Source of the DNA: Lingula anatina | Lineage: Eukaryota > Brachiopoda > Lingulata > Lingulida > Lingulidae | DNA: 64,000 nucleotides | NCBI RefSeq assembly: GCF_001039355.2 | Contig: NW_019776046.1 | Location: 498,469-562,468, forward strand | Direction: 5' to 3' | Part shown: positions 15,254 through 29,653 of the stretch, in pieces | How positions within the stretch are numbered: position 1 is the stretch's first letter | Layout: every line of letters starts with the position of its first letter | The notes under the pieces: generated by a model | What the model saw: only the letters and a program-made list of their open reading frames with translations | Database searches by the model: none | What the model was told of the DNA's origin: nothing | Made by a program: the position numbers and the translations under genes

Positions 15254-18200
15254 GATAATAACAAATAAATAAATAAAATGGAATAAATAAATAAAAATAA
15301 AAACAAATAAAATAATATCAGAAAAGATAAAACAACACTGTAGAAGAAAATACAACTAGAAAGATAAATATTTACCGGTTGAAAAAACTCAGGGTCGACG
15401 GTGCCTTGTTGTTCCCAGACAACCTCCCCTTCCTCATTTAGTTCCCGGAATATGGCCTTGACATTCCGCGTGAAATTCTTCCCAATAATGATCATCTCAA
15501 CCTCGCCTTCCGGTAGGCACTCCATGAATGACCTCTTGCAGATCTCAGGCTGACCCGCTGGCTGGGCTATGTGAAATAACAAGATAACCAATGTAAGGAT
15601 GTTTGCCACATAAGCCTGTAGCCAGGGGGTATTGGAGGGGGGGGGGGTGAAAAAAAAACACCCTTTTTGCTGGGAAAATGTCCCCTCAGAGTAAATTTTC
15701 ATCTAGTTACATGAAAGTTTAATGGTGAAAGGTCCACTTAAAAAAAAAAAAAAAAAAAAAAAAAAACCTCCCCCCTTTTGAAATTACTGGCTACAGGCTT
15801 GTTTCATTGATATTTCTGACCAACCTTGACACAGATGCCTTTGTGTGCAGTGAAGACTGCCAGTATACAGCATTTACAGCTTCCAGCAGCCAAGAGTGCT
15901 GCACGTGAGATCTGCATGTCTACCAACATGTACCTCTCTGCTTCTTAAAACACTGAGAGATGCACAATTTATAATTAGTATGATATTACCATTAACAGAC
16001 ATGAGCCCAGTTTTTAGGAAAATCTCTGAACATTTATTTGTTGTGGAACCAAACACCTCGCGTAAATTTTTGGGGTTTAATTGCTCTGGGGTTATGTAAA
16101 AAAAGTGGAATTCCGTAATTCCAGAGAAAAAGCTCATGTCTGCATTGATCATACATTTCCGATGCTGAGTTGGTCAGAAAATCAGACTTCAACTTATTCA
16201 CTAAATTAGGCAGTAGGGCTTTGCAGGAAAGTCTTTTTTTGGCTGTTGTTTGGTAATTAACCTGGTGAACTAGATTTTTTCTTTGACACTTAGACTGTTA
16301 CATTATTAATACATAGCAGGAAAATGTGCGTCATTTTACTAAACCCATTTCCCTCTTCATTTCCTTTTCACCCAATAATTACAACACAAGCCTAGAGGTT
16401 GAAACATATAATCTAATTTGACTTGACAAACACTTTGTACTAAGTGAGAGGAAAAACCATCTTTAAATCTGAATGTAAGGCATCCTGGGGATCACTTACT
16501 GCACAAGATTGGCGTAGATGTTGTTTGCAGGGTACATGGCGTGCCATCAGGCTTGCTGATGTTCACCCGAAAAACCATCCGCGTCTTAGTGCTCTTCTTT
16601 TTGGACCTTGCAATGCCAATACGCTGCTCCACATCCGCGTTCCTCAGTTTTAATATTCCCACGCAGTCTATGCTGAAATTAGATAAAAAATTTGAGATGG
16701 ATTTAAGTTTCTTACAAATCAAATCTTCAAAAATTCACAAAATTTATGTGATTTTTCATGGATTTTAGTTTTTCTACAAATCAATATTCACACAGTGCAT
16801 GTGTACTGAAATTAAATATTAAATAAATTGTGAACGTTCTTCGTTTTAATACAAATTTCACAGACACCATTTTTTTTTTCAAATCCACCCTTATTTTTCA
16901 AAAGAACATTTTCCTTCAGACTACATACTGCATGATTGAATGAATAAATAAATGAATGAATGAAGGCACTTTTATAACCAAGCACTGAATGTAAAATCCA
17001 CCATTTGATTTCAAATATTTATTTCTACTGTCCATATGTCAACACCCATTATCTAATGCAGCACTAATGTGAAACTGATGAATCTCATGTCAAAGAAAGG
17101 ATATGTAGGACCAATGATGCTCTTATCTACTACAATGTTTGAATGCATTTTTTGTCTGTAATCTTTACTTTTGAGTACTTTGTCGGCCTATCTATGATTA
17201 ATATGACTGAAAAAGAAAAAAAAAAGTGAGATGCCTTTGCATCCGAGGAAGAATTCTGAAATCATTCTTCACGAAGCAGTAGTCAGCTAATGGTGGCATA
17301 TGCTCTTACCATTCATCTACTAGCCATTTACCTTTGCATTTGAAATGGGGATTTGAAGAGAAGAAAGCTCAAATTTAACTCCCCAGGCAATGAATGCAAG
17401 GTTTCTTGAAGGTTGAAACATTGTCCTAGTAACAAAGAACTAATGATCAATTAGAGATCGTTAATCCAAGAGGAATCAGTTCTGGTAAAGCAATAGAGCA
17501 GAGTATTTTTCCTTATTTCTTATCTGACACTGATTACTTTCTAATAAAACAGCCTGGTGGTGGAGAAATATCACCACATCATGATTTTAGGGATAATTTC
17601 TGCAGTATGAATGGTCAGAGACCCAGGTAAAAATGATCCTGTCTGTAAATAATGTCAAGAATTTCAGACAACTTAGTCAATAAATAGACCAACCTCTTAA
17701 GACACTCAGACCCCATTCCCAGAGATTAGATCGATCTACTTTAGATCGACCTAACTCCCTGGGGGTTCACGCTAAATAGCTGTCAGCCTAGCGGGCACTA
17801 AAGTTGATTACCCCCTACAGCTTGTAGTAGGCGGGACGGACATTGAAGCCGGATTATCTGACAGTAATCTTGTGAGACTCCCCGCGGGGATAGATCGATC
17901 TAAAAGCTCTGGGAATACGCCCTCAGTGTTGGCATATCCTTTATACTTAACCCAGTCCAATTACATAAGTCTATATACGTCTATATACACAAGGATTACA
18001 GTGGATGGAGGAAGCAGAATGTGTTATTGTTACAGTCGGAAATTTTTACATATGGAGCATGCTTCAATCATTTCTATCCAATATCTTGTGCATCACCGTG
18101 CTTTTTCTATTTTGTTTATCTAGAATTAAAGCGCCTATCTCATTTACATGTGATATATATTTTTTTACTAATTGTTTGCTATGCATGACTTCACAATTTT

Positions 18201-18419
18201 GTTTGAAAGTATCATCCTATCTAGGATTTTCATGTCAAATCTAATTTTCCTCAATAAAAAAGCCCAACACACAGATTATTACTTAAGCTGCCTTTGCAGT
18301 TAGATTCCTTGATTTATAATTCTTCTAATAATACTTCTAATAATAATAATAATAATAATAACAAGGCAGCAAAGCTGTCAAATGTACAGACAANATAAAA
18401 AAATAAAAAAAAAAAAAAA

Positions 18420-18455
<36 letters not shown>

Positions 18456-21400
18456 GAAAACATACAAAAAAATTAAATCACCAGCCATGAAAGGATATCT
18501 CAATTCATTTTACCCCGTCTCATTTTTTTTTTTTTTTTTTTACTTTTTACACTGACTAACAAACAAAAATTTAGGAGAAACGGTTCATGTTCATCAACAA
18601 AATTTTTTTCAGTATCCTCAACAAATGTCAAAATTAGTTTTTTTCAAACAAACCTTTTAAAACTCATCAACAAAAACAATGGAAGGGCACAGAACTTTCA
18701 GTCCTGGTTCTAAAAACTTTTTGCACATCATTTATAAAATGTTTTCTGATGAATTATTGATGCATCGTAACATTACGTAGGACGCAAAAAGCAAAGGTAA
18801 TAAATTAAAAGGCAACAACAACTAGTTGATGGTGACCAGGTTGAAAATATTTCCCATGTTTTTATCAATCTCCCCAAACCACTTTTCTCCAGAAAATCAA
18901 AACCAATTTTCTCCAGAAAGATTTCTCCCCTTCTTTTGTCTGAAAGCTAGGGCAGAAAAGGCTCCAGTGAGACCAAATACGAGTATGAAATGAAGAGAAA
19001 AAGATCTGCAATGGCTGGTGTCATCATTACTGTCCACTGTCTATGAACATGTTTCTCAGAACAAGTACCATACCTGGTCTGTAAGTCAGCGGCTGCGGGT
19101 CGCTGGTCTTACCAGAACTTTGGATGTGGAACTGGACGGTGACGGGTTCTTTGATTTCTGGATCTCTATATGGCGGGACAGTGATCACTAAATGGGTCTG
19201 AAACAATACACAGAGGTACAGTGATTACCAGATGAGTCTGAAACAATATGCAGTGGTTCAGTGATTACCAGACGATTCTGAAACAATATGTAGTGGTGCA
19301 GTGATTACCAGATGATTCTGAAACAATATGTAGAGGTACAGTGATTACCAGATGATTCTGAAACAATATGTAGTGGTACAGTGATTACCAGATGATTCTG
19401 AAACAATATGAAGTGGTACAGTGATTACCAGATGGATCTGAAACAATATGAAGTGGTACAGTGATTGCCAGATGGATCAAAAACAATATGAAGTGGTACA
19501 GTGATTACCAGATGAGTCTGAAACAATATGCAGTGGTACAGTGATTACCAGATGAGTCTGAAACAATATGTAGAGGTACAGTGATTACCAGATGATTCTG
19601 AAACAATATGTAGTGGTACAGTGATTACCAGATGAGTCTGAAACAATATGTAGTGGTTCAGTGATTACTAGATGAGTCTGAAACAATATGCAGTGGTATA
19701 ATGATTACCAGATGGATCTTAAACAATATGAAGTGGTACACTGTTTGAGATATGAAGGATTCCTAGTATGTGACTGTTGATGTTATATGAAACTGTGCAA
19801 CAGCTCATTTTCTTGAGCTAGCGCTGTTCTGCAGAGAAAGGAAAACCTATCAAACTCAGGCCAGTCTGTTAAAAGACACACATAAATGCAGACAAAATGT
19901 AAAACGGTTTTCCACTGAAAGTGCACAGCAACAAAGGTGACATCAACGACAGACACAGGTGATGGCTAATGGCTATATACATAAAAATGGCAAAACTTTT
20001 TTATGTGCTAGTTAAGTAATATATTACTCTTACATTTGAAACAATTTGAGTTCAAGGGAAGTGCAATGCAATAATTTTTGGGAAAAATGTAAACAGTATC
20101 CAACTATTGGCAACTAAGTACATCTGTAAGTGTCACTGAGTATTTAAGTTCACTGAAATAATGTCTTTAGTCAAAACAATAAGAAAAGCTATACTTTGTG
20201 AACCAAAACGAGAATGCCAGCGTGTACTTCTCTGACTCTAGGTGGCCAATGTCTGACATGTTATCACTCAATATTGTTTACCCACTTTCCAGTTAAAGTG
20301 ACCTTTCTGGACCAACTCCAAAGTGTCTCAGTTCATACCATAGAAAGAAACATGTAGAGACAAGTCTAATTGTTAAAATAGGCTTAAATCAACAGATTAA
20401 AAACAAATAATAATTACATTATGCAAAATTTGCTACAATTTGCAATTATAATGAGTAGCCTTATATGCACCTAGGTTCTTCTCTGTTAAAACATGGATGA
20501 CAAATGGAGTCAAGACTGGTACATCTTGTATAATCTGAACCATATTCAATATTGACACAAACTCAAGTACCTAGAGATACAGAATTCCACTACAATCAGG
20601 ACAGTGTGAATGGCTGCCTACTGCACCAAATCAACCCCAAATTTTGGTTCAACTGGGTGCATCTGAAGCATAAAACTACTAGAAACCACCCCCACCCCTC
20701 CTCACCCTGTCCAATCCAGGCCATCCTGCTGCCTCAAGAGTAACAAGACAGTCTAATCAAGCTGTTAATGCTTGTCCCTATTGCGGGGTCACTGGCTAAA
20801 TTCTAGAGCGTGAAATTACATATTAATTTTACTCCTGCCTCCACTGAACAAATAAACCGACTTGTTTTCTCTGCCTATAATTGCACAATTTCCTAAAATT
20901 GTACAATTTCAAATAATGAATTTGAAACAATTTTCATTTTCATTTAGTTTTTAAAATTTTGATACAAATGGCTAGCAACTGCTTATCAACTTTCTGAAAT
21001 AAAAAAAAATTAATAAAAAATAAAAAAAAAAAAAAAACTTTCTGAAATAAGACATGCAGCTGTTTATGTATCTTAGCATGGTACATAATGTATTCCTCAC
21101 AAGTCTTGGTGCATGTTTCTCTAGAGGGAGTTTGAGGTAACCTAAATGGAGTACATGAATTGGAGATATATTAACAATTAACCTAAGCAGGGGACACGGA
21201 TTGGTGACTCATTAACCTGATGGAAGATAAGCAATGATAACAACTTCCATATTCTATATATCTACCAGTCTTCAGTGTTCAAAGTGTAGTGTATGATAGT
21301 GTATGATATATGTAAAGCTCTTCATTATCAATTAACATATGTCGTTACTGTAATTAAAAAATGTCTACAATTACTAATATTATAGATTCCATATAATATT

Positions 21401-24400
21401 GCTAACCCCCACCCCCCCTCGGCTAATAAAAAATTTTCTGTCTTGGGTGAAGCAATATCAAAGCATTATTCAGTAATTATTCTAATCAACTCAAATTTCA
21501 CTAAGTTTTAAGATGTTACAATGCCGGAAACACTTTTCCCCTCTACACACTGTCATGTCTGTATTCTGAAATAATAAATTACCCTAGTTGAAGTGTGGGA
21601 CACCTCCTTACCAATATAAGAGCATATAGAATATGAATATTCTCAAACACAAGCCGAAAAAACTTTCATATTGTTAGCTTACGGCCAACCTGGACGTAGG
21701 CCTTCATCAGACTGATGTGAGTTGATGTTGACACTCACTGACCGCTAGGTGGTATAGTTGCCATGCAGGACCCTCTAATAAATGTAAGGTCCCACCTATT
21801 ATCACTATATGATTAAAGACGCATCTATAACATATAAATTGCATCATGGAAAAACAGAAGCTCAAAGGTATTAAAAATCCTCTTGGCTGAGATGATGAAT
21901 GAGCTCAAGGGATTTTTCCAGCTGGTTTGGGGTATTAAAGTGATTCATTCCTGGTTATGGATTCTAGCTATCACTTGTGCCAATAAAATTAGCCTTGATT
22001 CAAGGTTACTGCCATAAATACAAACACAGCATCCTGACGCTGTTTATTTCCTTCTTGAAATACCTTCAGATGTTTTCCTTGACACCAGGCACGTAGTCTA
22101 GACATTGTGATTAATACAACCAGCCAGTGCTATTGTATCAAACTTTACTGCACACCCTGATACAATAAATACCTGCAAATTACCTCTGGTACATGGCCAA
22201 TAACTTCATCTCAATGTTGTAGAAAAATTTTGGCTTCATTTATAAACAGTTGGCATTAAGACTCTATACTATTCTCGCCCTACACTTTTAGCAGCTCAAG
22301 CAAGCATATGTAAGTTTTTCCTAACACTGCAAAATAACTGGCAATGGTTTTAAAAGCAACTCAAAAATTTTTGCTCATCATTTCACCAATTAAACACAGC
22401 TTTGATGACTAATTACTGACTCTGCTAAGAATGACAAAGACAGTGATAGTGACCTCAACTGACCCCTTCACGAGACCCTAATGACCCCCACATAACTGGC
22501 CTCTTCTGTATGTAAACTTTTGGTAATTGAGGTAGGCAACAACAGATAGCCCTGATTTATGGAACAGGTCTCGTGCTTGGTAAGTAAGCAGGAAAGCAGA
22601 TGTCTGGTCAGGAGATTACAGTCCTATTCAGAACAGTGGACTTACTAGTCCGCAGGTCAAATATGGCAACCCACTACAAAGCTTGCCGTCTAATCCGCTA
22701 TTCGACTCGGAATAGATTCTCCGTGGTGAAGTATTCAAGAGGGTCCGCCATATTTGACCCTCGGATTAGTTAGTCCACTGTTCTGAATGCGGCCTATCAT
22801 GCCAATTTGTAGGTGATATGTAGCATGTGCTCACAAATAGAAATAGTTATCTTATCTACTGATTTATGATCATGCTATTTGTTTTTTTTTGTGATGCATT
22901 TTGTGGCGTCTACCTCCAGCTATATTTCATACCAGGTAATTGACCTTGCCATGTTATGTTTAAAAAAATAATAAGATTAACAAAAAATCAACATTTTTTT
23001 ACTTTTCCCAGGAACCAAAAATAAATAAATAAATAAATAAAAAAAATAATGATAATAACAAATAAATAAATAAAATGGAATAAATAAATAAAAATAAAAA
23101 CAAATAAAATAATATCAGAAAAGATAAAACAACACTGTAGAAGAAAAAACAACTAGAAAGATAAATATTTACCGGTTGAAAAAACTCAGGGTCAACGGTG
23201 CCTTGTTGTTCCCAGACAACCTCCCCTTCCTCATTTAGTTCCCGGAATATGGCCTTGACATTCCGCGTGAAATTTTTCCCAATAATGATCATCTCAACCT
23301 CGCCTTCCGGTAGGCACTCCATGAATGACCTCTTGCAGATCTCAGGCTGACCCGCTGGCTGGGCTATGTGAAATAACAAGATAACCAATATAAGGATGTT
23401 TGCCACATAAGCCTGTAGCCAGGGGGTATGGGGGGGGGGGGGTTGAAAAAAAAAAAACACCCTTTTTGCTGGGAAAATGTCCCCTCTGAGTAAATTTTTA
23501 TCCAGGTGCATTAAAGTTTAATGGTGAAAGGCCCACTTTTTCAAAAAAAAAAAAAAAAAAGACTCCTCCCCCTTTTTGAAATTACTGGCTACAGGCTTGT
23601 TTCATTGGTATTTCTGACCAACCTTGACACAGATCCCTGCATGTGCTGTGCAGACTGCCAGTATACAGCATTTATAGCTTCCAGCAGCCAAGAGTGCTGC
23701 ACGTGAGATCTGCATGTCTACCAACATGAACCTCTCTGCTTCTCAAAACACTGAGAGATGCACAATTTATAATTAGTATGATATTATCATTAACAGACAT
23801 GAGCCCAGGTTTTAAAAAATCTCTGAACATTTATTTGTTGTGGAACCAAACACCTCGCGTAAATTTTTGGGGTTTAATATCTCTGGGGTTATGTAAAAAA
23901 GTGGAATTCCGTAATTCCAGAGAAAAAGCTCATGTCTGCATTGATCAAACATTTCCCATGCTGAGTTGGTCAGAAATTCAGACTTCAACTTATTCACTAA
24001 ATTAGGCAGTAGGGCTTTGCAGGAAAGTCTTTTTTTGGATGTTGTTTGGTAATTAACCTGGTGAACTAGATTTTTTCTTTGACACTTAGACTGTTACATT
24101 ATTAATACATAGCAGGAAAATGTGCGTCATTTTACTAAACCCATTTCCCTATTCATTTCCTTTTTTCCCAATAATTACAACACAAGCCTAGAGGTTGAAA
24201 CATATAATCTAATTTGACTTGACAAACACTTTGTACTAAGTGAGAGGAAAAACCATCTTCAAATCTGAGTGTAAGGCATCCTGGGGATCACTTACTGCAC
24301 AAGATTGGCGTAGATGTTGTTTGCAGGGTACACGGTGTACCATCTGGCTTGCTGATGTTCACCCGAAAAACCATCCGCGTCTTAGTGCTCTTCTTTTTGG

Positions 24401-27400
24401 ACCTTGCAATGCCAATACGCTGCTCCACGTCTGCGTTCCTCAGTTTTAATATGCCCACGCAGTCTATGCTGAAATTAGATAAAAAATTTGAGATGGATTT
24501 AAGTTTCTTACAAATCAAATCTTCAAAAATTCACAAAATCTATGTGATTTTTCATGGATTTTAGTTTTTCTACAAATCAATATTCACACAGTGCATGTGT
24601 ACTGAAAATAAATATTAAATAAATTGTGAACGTTCTTCGTTTTAATACAAATTTCACAGACACCATTTTTTTTTCAAATCCACCCTTATTTTTCAAAAGA
24701 ACATTTTCCTTCAGACTACATACTGCACGACTGAATGAATAAATGAATGAATGAAGGCACTTTTATAACCAAGCACTGAATGTAAAATCCACCATTTGAT
24801 TTCAAATATTTATTTCTACTGTCCATATGTCAACATCCATTATCTACAGCAGCACTAATGTGAAACTGATGAATCTCATGTCAAAGAAAGGATATGTAGG
24901 ACTAATGATGCTCTTATCTACTACAATGTTTGAATGCATTTTTTGTCTGTAATCTTTACTTTTGAGTATTTTGTCGGAGAATGAATATGACTGAAAAAAA
25001 AAAAAAGAAGTGACATGCCTTTGCCAGTGTATGAAATTCAAGGAAATTACTAGCCAGACCGCCGGGCAGGTAACTCTGAAAAGTTACCAGCCCGGCCATG
25101 TAGTTACCTGCCCTAGTTATGATAACCCCTAGAGTTAAGAGAGGGTCCTGACGCCCCCCTTTTAATTTAATAAGACTTTCACTAGTTGAATCATAGTTCT
25201 AAACCATACCAAATGGCACCATTCACCATCTAAAATACCAACATTTTTCAGGGCCCTTTAGCGGGCGGGGGAGGGCGGGGGTAGTCAATTCAGTTTATGT
25301 TCACCTTGCAGGCTGTCTCATTTCTTCTTCAATAATTTATTTATAACTTTTATTCCGATTTCGTGACATCATTTGATCATAATTTTTGCTTTTCTGTATA
25401 GCAACAAGTATGACCAAATATATATATTGTTGTCAAATAAATCGATCTCTGTGCTGACAATAAAGAAGAAAGAATTCAGCATGAGGGACCCTTTGAATAT
25501 CGCTTTTAAGCTTTCAAAAGCGGTCGAGAACGGTCCTGCACGCTAATCGCCCATAGACAGTCCTGCAAGGCCCCGTATCTCAAAGCATTGCTTATTGAGA
25601 ATAGCTATATATATATCACATAGAGGCTACAATATATTATATGGGGAGAGCATGGGCGAGTTATTGGATCGAGATGCTTGCGCTCGGTCGCAATGCGTGA
25701 TACTTTCGAGTTATGGTTTTACAAAAAATGTTGCCGCTCGACTAATTGCAAATTGAAGTCACCTTAATTTCCATGTCCCCAATTTGTTCTCTTTCGTTTG
25801 GTTCTGTCGTAATCTTTGTTATTTTTATTTCTTTCCTCAATTGTTTTTCTTTTGTGAACTTCTCTATCGGACTTGATAGAATTTTTTTCATTTTTGACAG
25901 CCCAAGATGAAAGCACGTGGGAAAAGAACTACATCTGTCGCACAGCGTAAACTCGCACGTTCACTCATAATTTGGGGATTCAAATTTTTGTAAAATTCTC
26001 CTTTAATTTGCCTCCGTTGCCTTTATTACTGTTGATTATAAGCACTTCATGTACCTATACGTCTATTTAATCAATATCATAACTTTTTATACTTTCACAT
26101 TTTTATTACTCTCAACCTACAAATTGCTACTCGCGGTATCTCCTCTACACAAAACAATGACGTAACGTTATCTGCTGTGCACTGAAGCTGGTTAAGAACA
26201 ATGTGCCTCGTTTCAAATTGTCTTTCAACTTCATATCACACAGACGGAACTTCGAAAACGAGGCCACTGAGAGGGAGACTGTTGGTTACATTTCGATACG
26301 AGCGTTCGATTGCAAGCTATGGTTAGTTCTTTGCTTCTATGAAAGTGGGTGAAAACAGTGAGTTTATTTTGCTGAAATCGCTTGTGAACATAGACAAAAT
26401 AAAAGGTGAAAATAGGCTGTAAATTAGCCAGCCCGTCGGGCGGGTAATTTGCAAATCTTACCCGCCCGGCCTGAAAGTTACCAGCCTCGGGCTGGCGGGC
26501 AGGCGGCCATTTCATACACTGCCTTTGCATCCGAGGAAGAATTCTGAAATCATTCTTCACGAAGCAGTAGTCAGCTAATGGTGGCATATGCTCTTACCAT
26601 TCATATACTAGCCATTTACCTTTGCATTTGAAATGGGGATTTGAAGAGAAGAAAGATCAAATATAACTCCCCAGGCAATGAATGCAAGGTTTCTTGAAGG
26701 TTGAAACATTGTCCTAGTAACAAAGAACTAATGATCAATTAATCCAAGAGATCGTTAATCCAAGAGGAATCAGTTCTGGTAAAGCAATAGAGCAGAGTAT
26801 TTTTCCTTACTTCTTATCTGACACGGATTACTTTCTAATAAAACAGCCTGGTGGTGGAGAAATATCACCACATCATGATTTTAGGGATAATTTCTGCAGT
26901 ATGAATGGTCAGAGACCCAGGTAAAAATGATCCTGTCTGTAAATAATGTCAAGAATTTCAGACAACTTAGTCAATAAATAGACCAACCTCTTAAGACACT
27001 CAGACCCCATTCCCAGAGATTAGATCGATCTACTTTAGATCGACCTAACTCCCTGGGGGTTCACGCTAAATAGCTGTCAGCCTAGCGGGCACTAAAGTTG
27101 ATTACCCCCTACAGCTTGTAGTAGGCGGGACGGACATTTAAGCCGGATTATCTGACAGTAATCTAGTGAGACTCCCCGCGGGGATAGATCGATCTAAAAG
27201 CTCTGGGAATACGCCCTCAGTGTTGGAATATCCTTTATACTTAACCCAGTCCAATTACATAAGTCTATATATGTCTATATACACAAGGATTACAGTGGAT
27301 GGAGGAAGCAGAATGTCTAATTGTTACAGTCAGAAATTTTTACATATAGAACTTGCTTTAATGATTTCTTTCCAATATTATGTGCATCACCGTGCTTATT

Positions 27401-29586
27401 CTATTTTGTGACTATCTAGAATTAAAGTGACTATCTAATTTACATGTGATTTATATTTTTCTACATACTTGTTTGCTGTGCATGACTTCACTTGTTTGAA
27501 AGTATCATCCTATCTAGGATTTTCATGTCAAATCTAATTTTCCTCAATAAAAAAGCCCGACACACAGATTATTACCTACTAGTAAGCTGCCTTCGCAGTT
27601 AGATTCCTTGGTTTATAATACTTCTAATAATACTTCTTATAATAATAATAATAATAGATACTTCCTAAATGTCTGGCCAAATATGTAAACCACAACAGTC
27701 TCCCTGATATTTTGAAAAAAAAAAACATATGTTACTCTTCTATGAAGAGTTTTCTTTTTTTAATTTTATTTCAAAGTTATTTGAATTACTGGGTAGCTTT
27801 TCATGATATCAGCACAAAGACATGACATTGAGACAGGTTTAAACATGCGCAGTCTACCTTTAACGAAAATGAAGTGATTGCCGTGCAATACCAGGATCAA
27901 TACTTTACCTTGCATATTTATAAACACCTCTACATCCACCTGGCAAGCTGCCAGCCTAGCCATAATGAGACGGATATGAGACTTGCCAAATAATCAAAGA
28001 AGCCTTCTCCACTGCTTGCAACACTTACAGCTCTTAACAAGCTGCCGTTAATGGCAATCAGTAAAATACAAATCAAGACTCAAAGGTATGTCACCATGGT
28101 TCCAACATATAAACATGAATGATACCAGAAAAAAAAACATTAACTATACTCTTTAATTCTAATCTTATTACTAACTAATGAGCATTTTGGACTGCTTTTG
28201 AGACATGAAAAATTGATTGTCATGAGGAACATACTCCACATTTGTATATTGCACAAACAGACAGCAAACCTGTTTCCATATCTGCATGCTGCATTAACAG
28301 CACTATAAAGTAACCTGCTTTCAAATTTTGTTGCCACCAGTCAACAGGAATCTTCTCATTTTTAGAAATTACGACCTAAAAATCCAGTACCTGTAAATTT
28401 CACAATTTCCCCTATTGAAAAAAAAAATGGAATGTTAACCATACCTTATATTAGACAATTGAGCAGTCTACTGTTCTCAGTTAATGGTATAACTAAAACT
28501 GCAGTCATATCAACCTCCCCTCATCAACAAGGTGCAGTAACACCTCAATCTTTCTTACAGGGAAATTGTGACATTTGAAGGCTGTCACACTGATTTTTTT
28601 TTTTTTTTTTTTTTTTTGCATTATTTCTTTGAATAAGAACATTTCTATTGAATGATAACAACAAAACCTCATAGTTCTCTTCTATACATAAAAGCACCAC
28701 AACTGCCATATAAAACTAAATCTTAATGGTACAAAAATTACATATCTGAGAGATTAATAACATGTGAAAAGATTGAGTAACTACTGGACGACCTGCACAG
28801 CAGCAATAAAGATATAACTTTTTAATAGTCCTGCTTTTTTTTTTCATTACAGAAACGTAGCCCTACTGTTGCTGCAATCTGATACTAGTACAGAAAGCTG
28901 TGTGAGAGTGCAAACAGTTCTAGCTCACCAAGGGTTACTTCATGTTTCTAAATGTGGACTGCTGAGTGGTAAGAATTCTGAACTCACTGACCAGTTCCCT
29001 AGATGAGAAGTCTTGGCAAGTTTACAAGCAACAATAACCATTTTCTGAATTCTTATCCTGTTGGTATAAATAGACGAGAAATGACTATCCAAGGACTGAT
29101 TATAATTATTGCTGACAATCAGGAACAGTTGGCTCAATCTCATTACCACTATACAGTAACAATTTAAATCATTTAACACCTCCCTATTACTTAAATAAAT
29201 AATGAACCTGGCACTTTCCTGCAGCTCTCCTTATTACCTAAGATGGACAGAATTCTCCACGTAATCATCACTGTAAGATATACAAGTCAACTATATTGTG
29301 TAAATGACCATGATAAAAATAACCATGTCCAGTATATAGGTGGAAGCACCCAGATTTGGCAATGCTTCATTGATTATATCATCATGTGTAGATAACTTAC
29401 TTCTATGTTTATATAAGAGCATGCCCAGTACTTTGACTTTGGCTTGGACATACCTGAAAGCATAATCTTGTTTGAGTTGGGTCACGGGGAATGGTCCAGT
29501 GAATTTCCTCTTGGCTATTTGATACTTACATGTAGATTGATTCAGATTGAATTTCTTTTGGACTCCTGGGCTTCAGGAAGGATATC

Positions 29587-29653
<67 letters not shown>

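Larger units (their letters stand above)
18482..27650. repeat. Allelic duplicate of 10866-18380
   Basis: The whole stretch repeats 10866-18380 in the same order with scattered substitutions and small indels. It includes exons 7, 6 and 5, the minisatellite and three MITEs. The main length difference is a 1.5-kb insertion at 25025-26521. The copy begins just after the N at 18394. Confidence 0.92.

Noticed and set aside
15181-15702. A 173-residue minus-strand ORF as a single protein
   Set aside because: Only 15566-15376 is NFAT coding. The rest reads through an AAAT-rich intron on one side and a MITE on the other, and both splice sites are clear.
17872-18244. Small plus-strand ORFs near the MITE
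   Set aside because: They start inside the transposon, are not preserved intact in the allelic copy, and show no protein features.
18395-18460. Poly-A tract as a retrotransposon tail
   Set aside because: It directly follows the N with no target duplication and no retroelement body, so a contig-end artefact is just as likely.
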